Assembly: GCA_021413735.1 (NCBI GenBank)
Contig: JAIOPV010000289.1
Span: 1-32,995, forward strand
Source: Planctomycetota bacterium
Lineage (GTDB): Bacteria; Planctomycetota; Planctomycetia; Gemmatales; Gemmataceae
DNA length: 32,995 nucleotides
Direction: 5' to 3'
A model generated the notes under the pieces. It searched no databases. It saw nothing but the letters and a program-made list of their open reading frames with translations, and was not told the origin of the DNA. The translations under genes and the position numbers were made by a program. How positions within the stretch are numbered: the stretch's first letter is position 1; each line of letters begins with the position of its first letter. Of this stretch, positions 1-6,375 are shown in pieces.

Positions 1-1
1 G

Positions 2-184
2 GGCGGCTGCGGGAAGCCCGGCTGCGGCACCGAATCCGGCGGCGGTTGTTCGACCGGTGGCGGTTGCTCGTCTGGTTCGTGTTCACGCGGGTCCGTGAAG
101 TCGGCGGACGAACTGACTGCCCACTTTGCCGAGCTTCGCCAGAAGATGGAAGCTGCCGGCCTCGCTCGCACCCCGTTGAATTGA
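2..184 (+). CDS. C-terminal end of a Gly/Cys-rich tailed protein (partial; possibly PSP1/RicT-like)
   Basis: An open frame enters from the left edge and stops with TGA at 182-184, leaving 60 residues. The visible part is a low-complexity Gly/Cys/Ser tract (GGCGKPGCG, then GGGCSTGGGCSSGSC) followed by a compact helical end, ADELTAHFAELRQKMEAAG. The seven cysteines in the tail could bind metal. From memory, PSP1-domain (YaaT/RicT-like) proteins of planctomycetes end in a similar Gly-Cys tail and short helix, but the diagnostic domain lies outside the window, so this identity is a guess. The coding frame itself is well supported because the composition changes sharply after the stop. It runs in the same direction as the cyclophilin gene, with about 100 nt between. 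Confidence 0.6.
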   Translation, partial: GGCGKPGCGTESGGGCSTGGGCSSGSCSRGSVKSADELTAHFAELRQKMEAAGLARTPLN

Positions 185-287
185 CGCCCCGACAACCTCG
201 CTCATTCCCGTTTGACCTCCGTACAATTCCCGTGTCGAAATCGTGCCCGCCTCAAGCCGGTGGGTGCCCAACCCTAGGAGTAACGTC

Positions 288-884
288 ATGCTCTCGATCA
301 AAACGGTCGCGCTGTGCTTCATCGTTCTCGGTGTCGTCTCTGCTGGCGGGGCGCGCGCCGCGAACCCCGTCGTGGTGATGGAGACCAACCTGGGAACGAT
401 CAAGATCGAACTGTTCGAGGATAAAGCTCCGATCACGGTCAAGAACTTCCTTCAATACGCGGAAGACAAGCACTACGACGGCACCGTGTTCCACCGCGTT
501 ATCGAGACGTTCATGATTCAGGGCGGCGGCTTCGAGCCGGGGATGAAGGAAAAGAAAACCCGCGAGCCGATCAAGAACGAGTCGGACAACGGCATCGAGA
601 ACCGTCGCGGCACGATCGCAATGGCACGTCTCGGGCGAGATGTCGGCGCGGTGAAGGCGGCCGACAGCGCTACCAGTCAGTTCTTCATCAACGTGAAGGA
701 CAACGCGGGTCTGAACGGTCGCAAGGATTCCGCGACGGGCTACACCGTGTTCGGCCGCGTGACCGAAGGCATGGACGTGGTGGACAAGATCAAGGGCGTG
801 AAGACCGGCAGCAAGAATGGCTTCGACGATGTGCCGGCAGACGATGTGGTCATCAAGTCAGTGCGGCTCGAAAAGGCGAAGTAA
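288..884 (+). CDS. Secreted cyclophilin-type peptidyl-prolyl cis-trans isomerase
   Basis: Catalyses cis-trans isomerisation of X-Pro bonds, probably outside the cytoplasmic membrane. The 198-residue protein starts with a signal peptide (residues 1-24: MLSIK, hydrophobic core, cleavage after GARA). The cyclophilin domain fills the rest: [15 protein letters not shown], the active-site [14 protein letters not shown] with the catalytic Arg, a substrate-pocket ATSQFFINV, and [18 protein letters not shown]. The start at 288 is preferred over an in-frame ATG at 243 because AGGAG lies at 276-280 and the signal peptide then begins at its charged end. A TACAAT hexamer at 222-227 may be the -10 box, although no convincing -35 accompanies it. 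A hairpin at 915-949 follows the stop. Family assignment is secure. Confidence 0.93.
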   Translation: MLSIKTVALCFIVLGVVSAGGARAANPVVVMETNLGTIKIELFEDKAPITVKNFLQYAEDKHYDGTVFHRVIETFMIQGGGFEPGMKEKKTREPIKNESDNGIENRRGTIAMARLGRDVGAVKAADSATSQFFINVKDNAGLNGRKDSATGYTVFGRVTEGMDVVDKIKGVKTGSKNGFDDVPADDVVIKSVRLEKAK

Positions 885-914
885 CGTCGTCGTGGCTTAT
901 CCTGGGACTGCCAC

Positions 915-949
915 CATCTTGGCCTGCTTATCCAAGAGCGGCCAAGATG
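915..949. terminator. Hairpin between convergent genes
   Basis: CATCTTGGCC (915-924) is perfectly complementary to GGCCAAGATG (940-949) across a 15-nt loop. It lies between the stop of the cyclophilin gene (884) and the stop of the reverse transcriptase gene (969), so it could end transcription from both sides. No T-run follows, so a Rho-independent role is not certain. Confidence 0.5.
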
Positions 950-968
950 CCGGTGCAACGAAACCCCA

Positions 969-2516
969 TCAATTCTTGGATTGTTCGCCTTCTTTTGGTG
1001 GCGTTTCGCCCTCGGGCTTGCCGATCAAGTCGTTCACTCGCTTCAGTAACGCCGCGCCGTGTTCGGGCTGCACCATGTTCAGGTACGCCGCGATGCCCCG
1101 CAGATATTGCGAGAACGCTCCGACGTTTTCCGTGAATCGCGGGTGACGTTTCGCCTGCTCTTCAACGCTGGTCTTCTCACAGTTGTGGAGGATCGCACGC
1201 AGTTCCCGCCGCAGCTCTCGCGGCACTTGAAGCTTGTCGTTCACCACGATGCCCGTGACGACTTGCCGCTGCGAATCGCGAATGACACGGAACTTCTGCT
1301 GATTGATCGTGAAGCCTTCCTGCTGACACACCTGATCGACCCACCAACGGAATCGCCCGAGGTTGAGCCCCTCTGCCTTCGGGAACGAGAACGTGAGATC
1401 GTCGGCGTAGCGAGTGTAGGTTCCTTTGTTGGCTTCCGCGAGGCCACCGAGTCGGGCGTCGAGACGGCGACACATCAAGTTCGAGATGGCGGGCGACGTC
1501 GGGGCACCCTGCGGCAAAACAGCCGAGCCCCATTTCTTCGGGTCTGGCGTGTAGCAGCACAACCGAGCGAGCACCGGCGCGATCTGGTTCGATTTGTCTT
1601 CGGTGCCGAACATGCAGTTGCCGACCGGATAGCCCATGCTGGCGAACAGCCCGATCACGCGGAAGTAGTGGACCGTCGGGAAGAACTCTTTCAGGTCGAA
1701 CTTCACGACGAGTTCCGCCCCGACATGCGGGCCGGCATTGCTGACCGTGGAGCGACCATTCACGAAACCGTGCGCGGCGGGATGCGGCGGAACCTTGCTC
1801 AGAATGTGCTTCAGGATTTGCCGCTGCACCCACTTCAGTTGCTTCTTCGGAGCGCAGATTTTGCGGTCACTGCCGTCGCGTTTCGGAATGGTGTGCGTCG
1901 TGTACGGCCCGTCTTTGTTGTCGCTCGCCAGTAGGAAGTAACCGAGTTGGTTGGTCGATTTGATGTTCAGCAACTTGCGGAGCTGAGCCAGGTTCGTCAG
2001 CACTGGCAACTCGTTTTTCTCCAGTGTTCGCTTGCCGGGCTTGTGTCGCGTGACCTTCGTTTCTTCGCTTTGAAGCAGCCAGCCGCTCGTGTCCCAGTCG
2101 CCGCCCTTTTTGTGGGGCAACGCTACTTCACGAATCTTCGACTTGCGAAGTGCCCGCGAAACGTGGTTCCGCACTTCCATGTCGGGGTCTTTGGCGAGCC
2201 GACGCAGAACGCGAGCCGCGGCACGCTCGGGCATGTGTGCGGTGGCGTAACCGATCAGCAATCTTCGGCACTTTCCGTCTGGATTGGTGACGAGTGCCTC
2301 GAACTGCTCCCAGACGAGTTCATTCGCGCGATTGACGCACGGTTCGTAGGACGAGAATGCCCGCACATCGTCGAGCGTTTTCTGGAGTTTGAGGAACTCA
2401 TTCGGTAATTTGGAACAGTGTTGCTCGACCTTCTTGATGACGGCATCGTCGTGATCGGCGTTTGCGGGAAGTGGTCGGAAGAGCCATTCCGGTCCGGTGC
2501 GGGTCGTCGCAGACAT
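969..2516 (-). CDS. Retron-type reverse transcriptase with HEAT-like N-terminal extension
   Basis: RNA-dependent DNA polymerase of 515 residues. The palm motifs are complete: FDLKEFFP (first catalytic Asp, about residue 274), LPQGAPTSPAISNL (334-347) and YADD (370-373). Two marks specific to retron enzymes are present: NAxxH (NAGPH, 260-264) and VTG (420-422) followed by VPRELRRELRAILHN. In retrons these enzymes copy part of a structured RNA (msr-msd) starting from the 2'-OH of a guanosine in that RNA. The protein is longer than the common 300-350 residues. About 180 residues precede the core, with a HEAT-like stretch at 90-135 (VLRRLAKDPDMEVRNHVSRAL). Some myxobacterial retron enzymes also have an N-terminal extension. 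GAGGA stands 7 nt before the ATG. The usual ncRNA is not recognisable directly upstream. A candidate array in the same orientation lies at 4913-6290, beyond a divergent gene. Confidence 0.9.
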   Translation of the reverse strand: MSATTRTGPEWLFRPLPANADHDDAVIKKVEQHCSKLPNEFLKLQKTLDDVRAFSSYEPCVNRANELVWEQFEALVTNPDGKCRRLLIGYATAHMPERAAARVLRRLAKDPDMEVRNHVSRALRKSKIREVALPHKKGGDWDTSGWLLQSEETKVTRHKPGKRTLEKNELPVLTNLAQLRKLLNIKSTNQLGYFLLASDNKDGPYTTHTIPKRDGSDRKICAPKKQLKWVQRQILKHILSKVPPHPAAHGFVNGRSTVSNAGPHVGAELVVKFDLKEFFPTVHYFRVIGLFASMGYPVGNCMFGTEDKSNQIAPVLARLCCYTPDPKKWGSAVLPQGAPTSPAISNLMCRRLDARLGGLAEANKGTYTRYADDLTFSFPKAEGLNLGRFRWWVDQVCQQEGFTINQQKFRVIRDSQRQVVTGIVVNDKLQVPRELRRELRAILHNCEKTSVEEQAKRHPRFTENVGAFSQYLRGIAAYLNMVQPEHGAALLKRVNDLIGKPEGETPPKEGEQSKN

Positions 2517-2605
2517 CGCGGTTCCTCAACGGCGTTCTCGTGCATAAAAGGTAGCGAAAGCCACGTGTCATCACAAGCACCGAAGCGAGTTCTCGCCTGA
2601 GAAGA

Positions 2606-2723
2606 CACAGGGCTTCCGCCCTGTGCTAAGAAAGACGGCCCTTCCATGGCGAAGAGGGCAATTGGGTCTTGGTTTTCCACCCCGGAGGGGTCGGCTTTCT
2701 TAGCACAGGGCGGAAGCCCTGTG
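2606..2723. repeat. REPIN-like element A (two inverted hairpin repeats)
   Basis: Arms 2606-2634 and 2695-2723 are perfect 29-bp inverted copies. Each arm is itself a hairpin (CACAGGGC, loop TTCC, GCCCTGTG) followed by the tail CTAAGAAAG. Between the arms are two smaller palindromes (GCCCT...AGGGC and ACCCC..GGGGT). The element fills most of the promoter region between the divergent reverse transcriptase and HEAT/AKR genes, ending 16 nt before the latter's start. Element B at 10443-10553 has the same plan and tail but a different hairpin sequence. A role as this reverse transcriptase's own template RNA was considered and rejected because element B occurs away from any reverse transcriptase. 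Confidence 0.8.
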
Positions 2724-2739
2724 CCCCAAGGTAATCACA

Positions 2740-4869
2740 ATGCCGAAGCAAGTTCCCTCCGATCATCCGCTGGCACGCACTTTCGCGTTGCTCGACCCCG
2801 ACTTCGCACCAGCGGCAGCGGCGACTCTCCAAGGCACTACCGACCCCGTCGCAATCGACGGCCTGGTCGAACTGCTGTTGGATCAGCGGGCCACTGCTGC
2901 GGCATGTTCGACGGCGTTGCGGAGCCTGGAACACGATACCGGTCCGCTTGTGTCAGATGCCGTGGTTCGGGCACTTGACAATCAGTATCCGACGATCCGC
3001 ATTCAGGCTGCGGCCGAAGTCGTGCGGCGCGGGCTATTCGATCTCGCCGCGAACAGCCTCGATCAGCACATTCGCACCGATCCGTTCTGGCAGGTTCGCC
3101 GTGCTGCTGTGAACGCACTCGGAGCCGATCCGACTTACCGGCGCTGGCTCGTGATGTTCGCCGCGACCGATCCGCACTGGCGGGTACGCTATGCGCTGGC
3201 TCACGTTCTGGTCGGTTGGGGCTACGACGAAACCGAACGTGCGACGGTGTTGGAACTGCTGCCCGAGACGCATTCGCGAGTGGTCAGGCTGCGCGATTAC
3301 CTCGCGTTCCGCTGGACCGGGGACCTTCCGCCAGAACGCCCGAGCGAGAACCCGGCGGAATGGTGCCCATTCTGGGACTGGGACCCCGCCGTGTTGTCGC
3401 GGCAGCTCGGCGAGCTTGGAAACGCGGGTCGCCGTGAGTCGCTTCACATTCTGACCAGGCTCGTGAACCACGCCGATGAGCGAGTGCGAGCGTGGGTGAT
3501 TCAGGCCCTCCGCGACGACGGCGACGTCACGCACTGGGCCGACGCACTTGCCCGGCTCGGCGATCCGCGTGAAGACACTGCACCTCCGCAAGCCGATCTC
3601 GTGAAAGGCTTGGAACTCGACCGCCTCGAAGCCGTGGCGCGGTTCATTTTGTCGCAAGCGTCTCCGGAACCCGCCGCGTTGTCGTGGGCACTCAGGCAAC
3701 TCGACGAATCGTTCCCCGCAGAGGAAGTGCAGACCGATTTGGAACGCCTCGGGGTTCAAACCAAGACCCCTCCCCAACCCCTCCCCCAAGGGGAGAGGGG
3801 CTTCAAACCTGGGAGTTCTGAGCCCCTCTCCCCTTGGGGGAGGGGTTGGGGAGGGGTTGTTTTGGCCAATCATCCCCATTCTCGTGCCGCGTCGCTGACT
3901 CCAGAGCGGGCACGCGAACTAATCGAGAACCCGACACTCGAAACGTCGTGGTTCGTGCTTGGTCATGCGGCGAAGATGTGCCGCGTTCCCGTGTGGAAGC
4001 TCGCCCCCGAAACGGAGTGGAAGCCGCCAGCGGAACCTCGCGAACCCGCCACTTCGCTCGCGTTGCCGCTAATCACACTGGTCAGGCCGCGACGACTCGG
4101 ACCGGGCGGGCCATTTGTGTCGCCGTTGGGCCTGTCCGGTCATTACGGCTTGCCTGTGGAGGGGTTCGCACGAGCAACGGAAGCCGGCGTGAATCTCTTC
4201 TTCTGGGAACCCAATTACGCCACGCTGACACGCTTCGTCACGCGGCTTTCGCCAGCAGATCGCCAGCAGATTCATCTTCTTGCGGGCACGTTCGAGGCCG
4301 AGCCGACGAAGATTCGCAAGGACGTCGAACGTGCCCTTCGCAACCTGAAACTCGACCGCCTCAGCGTGTTTCTCATCTTCTGGACGCAATCCTGGCAACG
4401 GATCACCCCCGACGTTCGCGACGTGCTGGAACGCCTCAAATCCGAGGGGAAAGTGCAAGTATTCGGGCTATCGACACATTCGCGGCCGCTGGCAGCAGAA
4501 GCGATTCGCGAGGGTTGGAATCCCGTGATGGTGCGCCACAGCGCCGCTCATCGCAAAGCCGAAACCGAGGTGTTTCCGCTGGCAATCGAACGCGGCACGT
4601 CGATCCTGACCTTCAACAACACCTGTTACGGCAGACTGCTCGACGACGGGCAATTCAGGCCGAGCGATTGCTTCCGCTTCACGCTGAACACGCCAGGAGT
4701 GTCGGCGTGCTTCACGGCACCGAGCACGCTGGAATACCTCGATGAAAACCTCGACGCCCTGCGGAACCCGGAGTTGGCCGACGACGTGCGAGAACGCTTG
4801 CTGAAACGCGGCGAATGGATGTATCGCGAAGACACGGTCTTCCGCAAGACGGTGCGAGCCGACGGGTGA
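2740..4869 (+). CDS. HEAT-repeat protein with degenerate aldo/keto reductase-like domain
   Basis: A 709-residue protein with no signal peptide. Residues about 25-310 form HEAT-like helical repeats (for example TDPFWQVRRAAVNALG and TDPHWRVRYALAHVLVG). Residues about 440-700 resemble an aldo/keto reductase barrel: KLDRLSVFLIFW, SEGKVQVFGLSTHSRPLAAEAI, then PLAIERGTSILTFNNTCYGRLL. The barrel looks catalytically altered. The usual His of the 'L-I-H-W' strand is Phe, and the Asp/Tyr segment near the start of the barrel reads FFWEPNYATL, so a binding or regulatory role is possible. Residues about 343-374 are encoded by an inserted palindromic repeat (3766-3857). AAGG at 2727-2730 precedes the ATG by 9 nt. 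It is transcribed divergently from the reverse transcriptase, whose N-terminus is also HEAT-like. A functional link between them is only a suggestion. Confidence 0.8.
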   Translation: MPKQVPSDHPLARTFALLDPDFAPAAAATLQGTTDPVAIDGLVELLLDQRATAAACSTALRSLEHDTGPLVSDAVVRALDNQYPTIRIQAAAEVVRRGLFDLAANSLDQHIRTDPFWQVRRAAVNALGADPTYRRWLVMFAATDPHWRVRYALAHVLVGWGYDETERATVLELLPETHSRVVRLRDYLAFRWTGDLPPERPSENPAEWCPFWDWDPAVLSRQLGELGNAGRRESLHILTRLVNHADERVRAWVIQALRDDGDVTHWADALARLGDPREDTAPPQADLVKGLELDRLEAVARFILSQASPEPAALSWALRQLDESFPAEEVQTDLERLGVQTKTPPQPLPQGERGFKPGSSEPLSPWGRGWGGVVLANHPHSRAASLTPERARELIENPTLETSWFVLGHAAKMCRVPVWKLAPETEWKPPAEPREPATSLALPLITLVRPRRLGPGGPFVSPLGLSGHYGLPVEGFARATEAGVNLFFWEPNYATLTRFVTRLSPADRQQIHLLAGTFEAEPTKIRKDVERALRNLKLDRLSVFLIFWTQSWQRITPDVRDVLERLKSEGKVQVFGLSTHSRPLAAEAIREGWNPVMVRHSAAHRKAETEVFPLAIERGTSILTFNNTCYGRLLDDGQFRPSDCFRFTLNTPGVSACFTAPSTLEYLDENLDALRNPELADDVRERLLKRGEWMYREDTVFRKTVRADG
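3766..3857. repeat. Perfect 37-bp inverted repeat inserted in frame inside a gene
   Basis: Arms 3766-3802 and 3821-3857 are exact reverse complements, 37 bp each, around an 18-nt centre. Each arm is built of C-rich runs, with a smaller inverted pair CCCC-AAGGGG inside. The repeat is translated in the HEAT/AKR gene as a Pro/Gly/Arg-rich insert (PPQPLPQGERG, then PLSPWGRGWGG) without breaking the frame. C-rich palindromes of this style are common between genes in GC-rich bacteria, so this looks like an intergenic element that landed in a linker between the HEAT and AKR parts. Confidence 0.9.
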
Positions 4870-4873
4870 AAGT

Positions 4874-4905
4874 GAAAGCCCACACGCCGAAACGTGTGGG
4901 CTTTC
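4874..4905 (+). terminator. Terminator hairpin after the HEAT/AKR gene
   Basis: A perfect 13-bp stem (GAAAGCCCACACG with CGTGTGGGCTTTC) with a 6-nt loop CCGAAA begins 5 nt after the stop codon. There is no long T-run after it on the plus strand. It also closes the downstream end of the minus-strand RNA array, 8 nt beyond the last unit. Confidence 0.7.
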
Positions 4906-4912
4906 GAGTTCC

Positions 4913-5069
4913 GTCGCCGAGCTACTCTCAAATCACACTCGCGCAGAGCGGCGCCAAACTATTGTTGTTGCCTGCGCAACGGCAGTTTGGCGCCGGTCGC
5001 GCATAACTGGTCGGCACTGAGGATCACCCACGGCGTAACGCCGCAGTTTTCGCTAACTCAACCGACGAC
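4913..5069 (-). ncRNA. Retron-like msr-msd unit 1 of the array (nearest the reverse transcriptase)
   Basis: Read on the minus strand. Outer arm a1 (complement of 5063-5069, then 5054-5059) pairs with a2 (complement of 4913-4924) using two G-U pairs that exist only on this strand. Directly after a1 comes G-C-G-A-A-A-A; the first G (opposite 5053) is in the place of a retron branching guanosine. A short hairpin with core CGGCG-TTA-CGCCG follows (5031-5043). Then comes the conserved stretch ending GTGCCGACCAG, a long hairpin (GGCGCCAAACT at 4950-4960 with 4984-4994), and GAGAGTAGC leading into a2. The structure is read by eye; the retron interpretation is inference. Confidence 0.7.
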
Positions 5070-5081
5070 GGAACCCAAACT

Positions 5082-5236
5082 CACGGATCGCGGGGCTACT
5101 TTCCTCCTGCGGCACGGTCTGCTCCGAGACCGCCCCTGGTGCGAGTCTCGGAGTAGACCCGATCTGAACTGGTCGGCACTGAAAACCACCCACGGCGTAA
5201 CACCGTGGTTTTCGCTAACTTCAACCGCGAACCGTG
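5082..5236 (-). ncRNA. Retron-like msr-msd unit 2
   Basis: Outer stem: 5225-5236 with 5082-5093, twelve positions with one mismatch, different in sequence from unit 1 but in the same place, plus GTTA/TAGC at its inner end. The short hairpin is CCACGGTG-TTA-CGCCGTGG (minus strand), changed at several stem positions relative to unit 1 while keeping the pairing. The long hairpin is 5116-5130 with 5144-5158 (15 bp; one G-T wobble that forms on the plus, cDNA-sense strand only). GGAAAGTAGC is conserved. The candidate branching G is opposite 5215. Confidence 0.72.
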
Positions 5237-5246
5237 AATCAAATGC

Positions 5247-5398
5247 GTGAGGTTGCCGGAGCTACTTTCCTCCCCGCGGCACGCAGCCCGTGCTGACGAG
5301 ATCTATCCGTCGGAACGGGCTGCAGTCAACTGGCTGGCACTGCGAACCATCCACGGCGTAACGCCGCAGTCTTCGCTAACTCCTGCCGACAACCCCAC
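5247..5398 (-). ncRNA. Retron-like msr-msd unit 3
   Basis: The best outer stem of the array: the minus-strand RNA copy of 5386-5398 pairs with that of 5247-5259 over 13 consecutive positions, two of them G-U, followed by AGTTA/TAGCT. Then come GCGAAGAC, the CGGCG-TTA-CGCCG hairpin, and a long hairpin with a 9-bp base (5283-5291 with 5315-5323) and a second helix TGACG/CGTCG further in. GGAAAGTAGC is conserved. The candidate branching G is opposite 5376. Confidence 0.72.
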
Positions 5399-5410
5399 AA
5401 AACCGTCGCT

Positions 5411-5547
5411 CACCACCGGGCACTTTCTTTACCGAAGGCCGGTCTTCCCGAGACTGATCCTGATTGTACCGAGGGAAGACTTGAACTGTCGGGCACCAAT
5501 AACCATCCCCAGCGTAGCGCTGGAGCAATCGCTATCCCTTGGTGGCT
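5411..5547 (-). ncRNA. Retron-like msr-msd unit 4 (most diverged)
   Basis: This copy has drifted most in sequence but keeps the structure. The short hairpin reads CCAGCG-CTA-CGCTGG (minus strand) instead of the usual CGGCG/CGCCG, so both sides changed together. The long hairpin is GTCTTCCC (5442-5449) with GGGAAGAC (5473-5480). ATAGCGA replaces TTAGCGA, and GAAAGTGCCC replaces GGAAAGTAGCC. Outer pairing is CCACC/GGTGG and GGG/CCC. The candidate branching G is opposite 5532. Confidence 0.65.
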
Positions 5548-5550
5548 TGT

Positions 5551-5736
5551 GAACTCACCGGTCTGGTGAAACTATCCTCCCTGGCACACCCCTCCCGGGT
5601 GGTCTGATTGTCGGGCACAGCCCGCAAACAGGACACTCGGGAGGGCCAACGCGGAACGCGGTGGCTGAACTGGTCGGCACTGGGAACCCTCCACGGCGTA
5701 ACGCCGCAGTCACGCTATCCCCCGACCGGTGAGTTC
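5551..5736 (-). ncRNA. Retron-like msr-msd unit 5
   Basis: The outer stem is a perfect 13-bp match between 5551-5563 and 5724-5736, again unrelated to the other units' arms. The short hairpin is CGGCG-TTA-CGCCG. The long hairpin is the largest regular one: CCTCCCG (5591-5597) with CGGGAGG (5638-5644), and inside it a bulged helix capped by CGGGC-ACA-GCCCG. The conserved AACTGGTCGGCACTG (plus strand) is intact. The a1 side reads ATAGCG. The candidate branching G is opposite 5715. Confidence 0.7.
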
Positions 5737-5747
5737 GTCTCAAGATT

Positions 5748-5906
5748 ACCACACACGCGACAGTCCGGCTACTCTCTCGAACACTTGCGTGACGCCGGCA
5801 CACGCCTGTCGTCGGCTGGCGTCGGACTCGAACTGGTGGGCATCATGAACCCTCCACGGCGTGACGCCGTGGCAATCGCTAACTTCTGAACCGTCGCAAG
5901 TTTGGT
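5748..5906 (-). ncRNA. Retron-like msr-msd unit 6
   Basis: Outer pairing is GCGAC/GTCGC plus a further imperfect helix (5748-5761 with 5893-5906). The short hairpin is a perfect CCACGGCG-TCA-CGCCGTGG. The long hairpin is GACGCC (5791-5796) with GGCGTC (5818-5823), extended by three pairs of which one is a plus-strand G-T wobble. TTAGCGA is conserved. The a2 region closely resembles that of the truncated unit 8, suggesting the two arose by duplication. The candidate branching G is opposite 5879. Confidence 0.68.
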
Positions 5907-6054
5907 GATCCGTCTCCCGGCTACTTTCCTCGGAACGCACGGGACAGGCACTTCCGTGCTCTGTCAGTGGTGCCTGTCCAATTCATCTGGTGGGCACTGA
6001 GAACCACCCACGGCGTAACGCCGCAGCATTCGCTAACTCGTGAGTTGACGGATC
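5907..6054 (-). ncRNA. Retron-like msr-msd unit 7
   Basis: The outer stem is a perfect 8-bp match, GATCCGTC (5907-5914) with GACGGATC (6047-6054). The short hairpin is CGGCG-TTA-CGCCG. The long hairpin is a perfect 10-bp stem, GGACAGGCAC (5942-5951) with GTGCCTGTCC (5970-5979). Both GGAAAGTAGCC and TTAGCGA are intact. It abuts unit 6 with no spacer. The candidate branching G is opposite 6033. Confidence 0.7.
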
Positions 6055-6066
6055 CGAGTTGAATTT

Positions 6067-6288
6067 ACCACACCCGCGACGGCCCGGCTACTTTCTGACC
6101 TGGGTGGGCGTCTGGAAACTCGGTGGGAGGTGTTGAGAGGCTGTGATTGTGGTTCGCTCGCTCCGCGAGCGGCTTGCGAACCCAGCCACACTTCCGCTCT
6201 CCCAACTGCTTCCGAACCGCTCGCGGAGCGAGCGGAACACAATTACAACTCCTCCGCATTTTCCACCGACTTTCCTGACGCTCACCCA
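6067..6288 (-). ncRNA. Truncated retron-like unit 8: a2 end plus very long hairpin, no msr part
   Basis: GAAAGTAGCCGGGCCGTCGC (minus strand, 6076-6095) matches the a2 side of the other units, especially unit 6. In place of the usual 10-20 bp hairpin there is a 72-nt inverted repeat (6101-6172 with 6217-6288; 58 of 72 positions match by hand alignment) around a 44-nt centre. The parts expected upstream on this strand (TTAGCGA, short UUA-loop hairpin, a1) are absent beyond 6288. The unit is therefore either broken or a different kind of element that captured the a2 end. The innermost 30 bp (6143-6172/6217-6246) are the best conserved and look like a separate REPIN nested in the hairpin. Confidence 0.5.
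6143..6246. repeat. Inner hairpin-pair repeat (REPIN-like) within the long inverted repeat
   Basis: Arms 6143-6172 and 6217-6246 (30 nt each, four mismatches) end in the word CGCTCGCTCCGCGAGCGG and its reverse complement. Each arm is itself partly palindromic (CGCTCG..CGAGCG). It has the two-hairpin layout of elements A and B but neither their stem nor their CTRAGRRAG tail. It sits about 130 nt upstream of the zinc-ribbon gene. Confidence 0.65.
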
Positions 6289-6375
6289 CAACCTTGATCC
6301 TTTCCACTTTCCACAGCACCTTCCGCACCGCATAATCCCGCTTGTGTTCCCTTCATCTCTCGGGGATGGTTTGTC

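Noticed and set aside
2606-2723. Element A as the reverse transcriptase's own msr-msd RNA
   Set aside because: The arms do not lead into an AGC/TTAGCGA start, and element B with the same plan lies away from any reverse transcriptase.
3034-3879. 281-codon minus-strand frame over the HEAT/AKR gene
   Set aside because: Shadow frame; its start lies in the palindromic insert and no family is seen.
4894-5889. Protein genes of 60-120 codons across the array
   Set aside because: They lie over the repeated structured units, differ in frame from unit to unit, have no ribosome sites and show no protein-like composition.
4913-6290. CRISPR array
   Set aside because: Period is ~135-185 nt, the conserved parts are several blocks inside a folded unit, and spacers would be self-complementary hairpins. 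No cas genes.
4913-6290. Integron attC sites or gene-less cassettes
   Set aside because: GTTAGCG resembles but does not match the attC core GTTRRRY, there is no integrase, and the internal short hairpin and covarying arms are not attC features.
4913-6290. Tandem self-cleaving ribozymes (hammerhead, twister, HDV)
   Set aside because: No CUGANGA...GAAA core on either strand and no recognisable twister or HDV motif.
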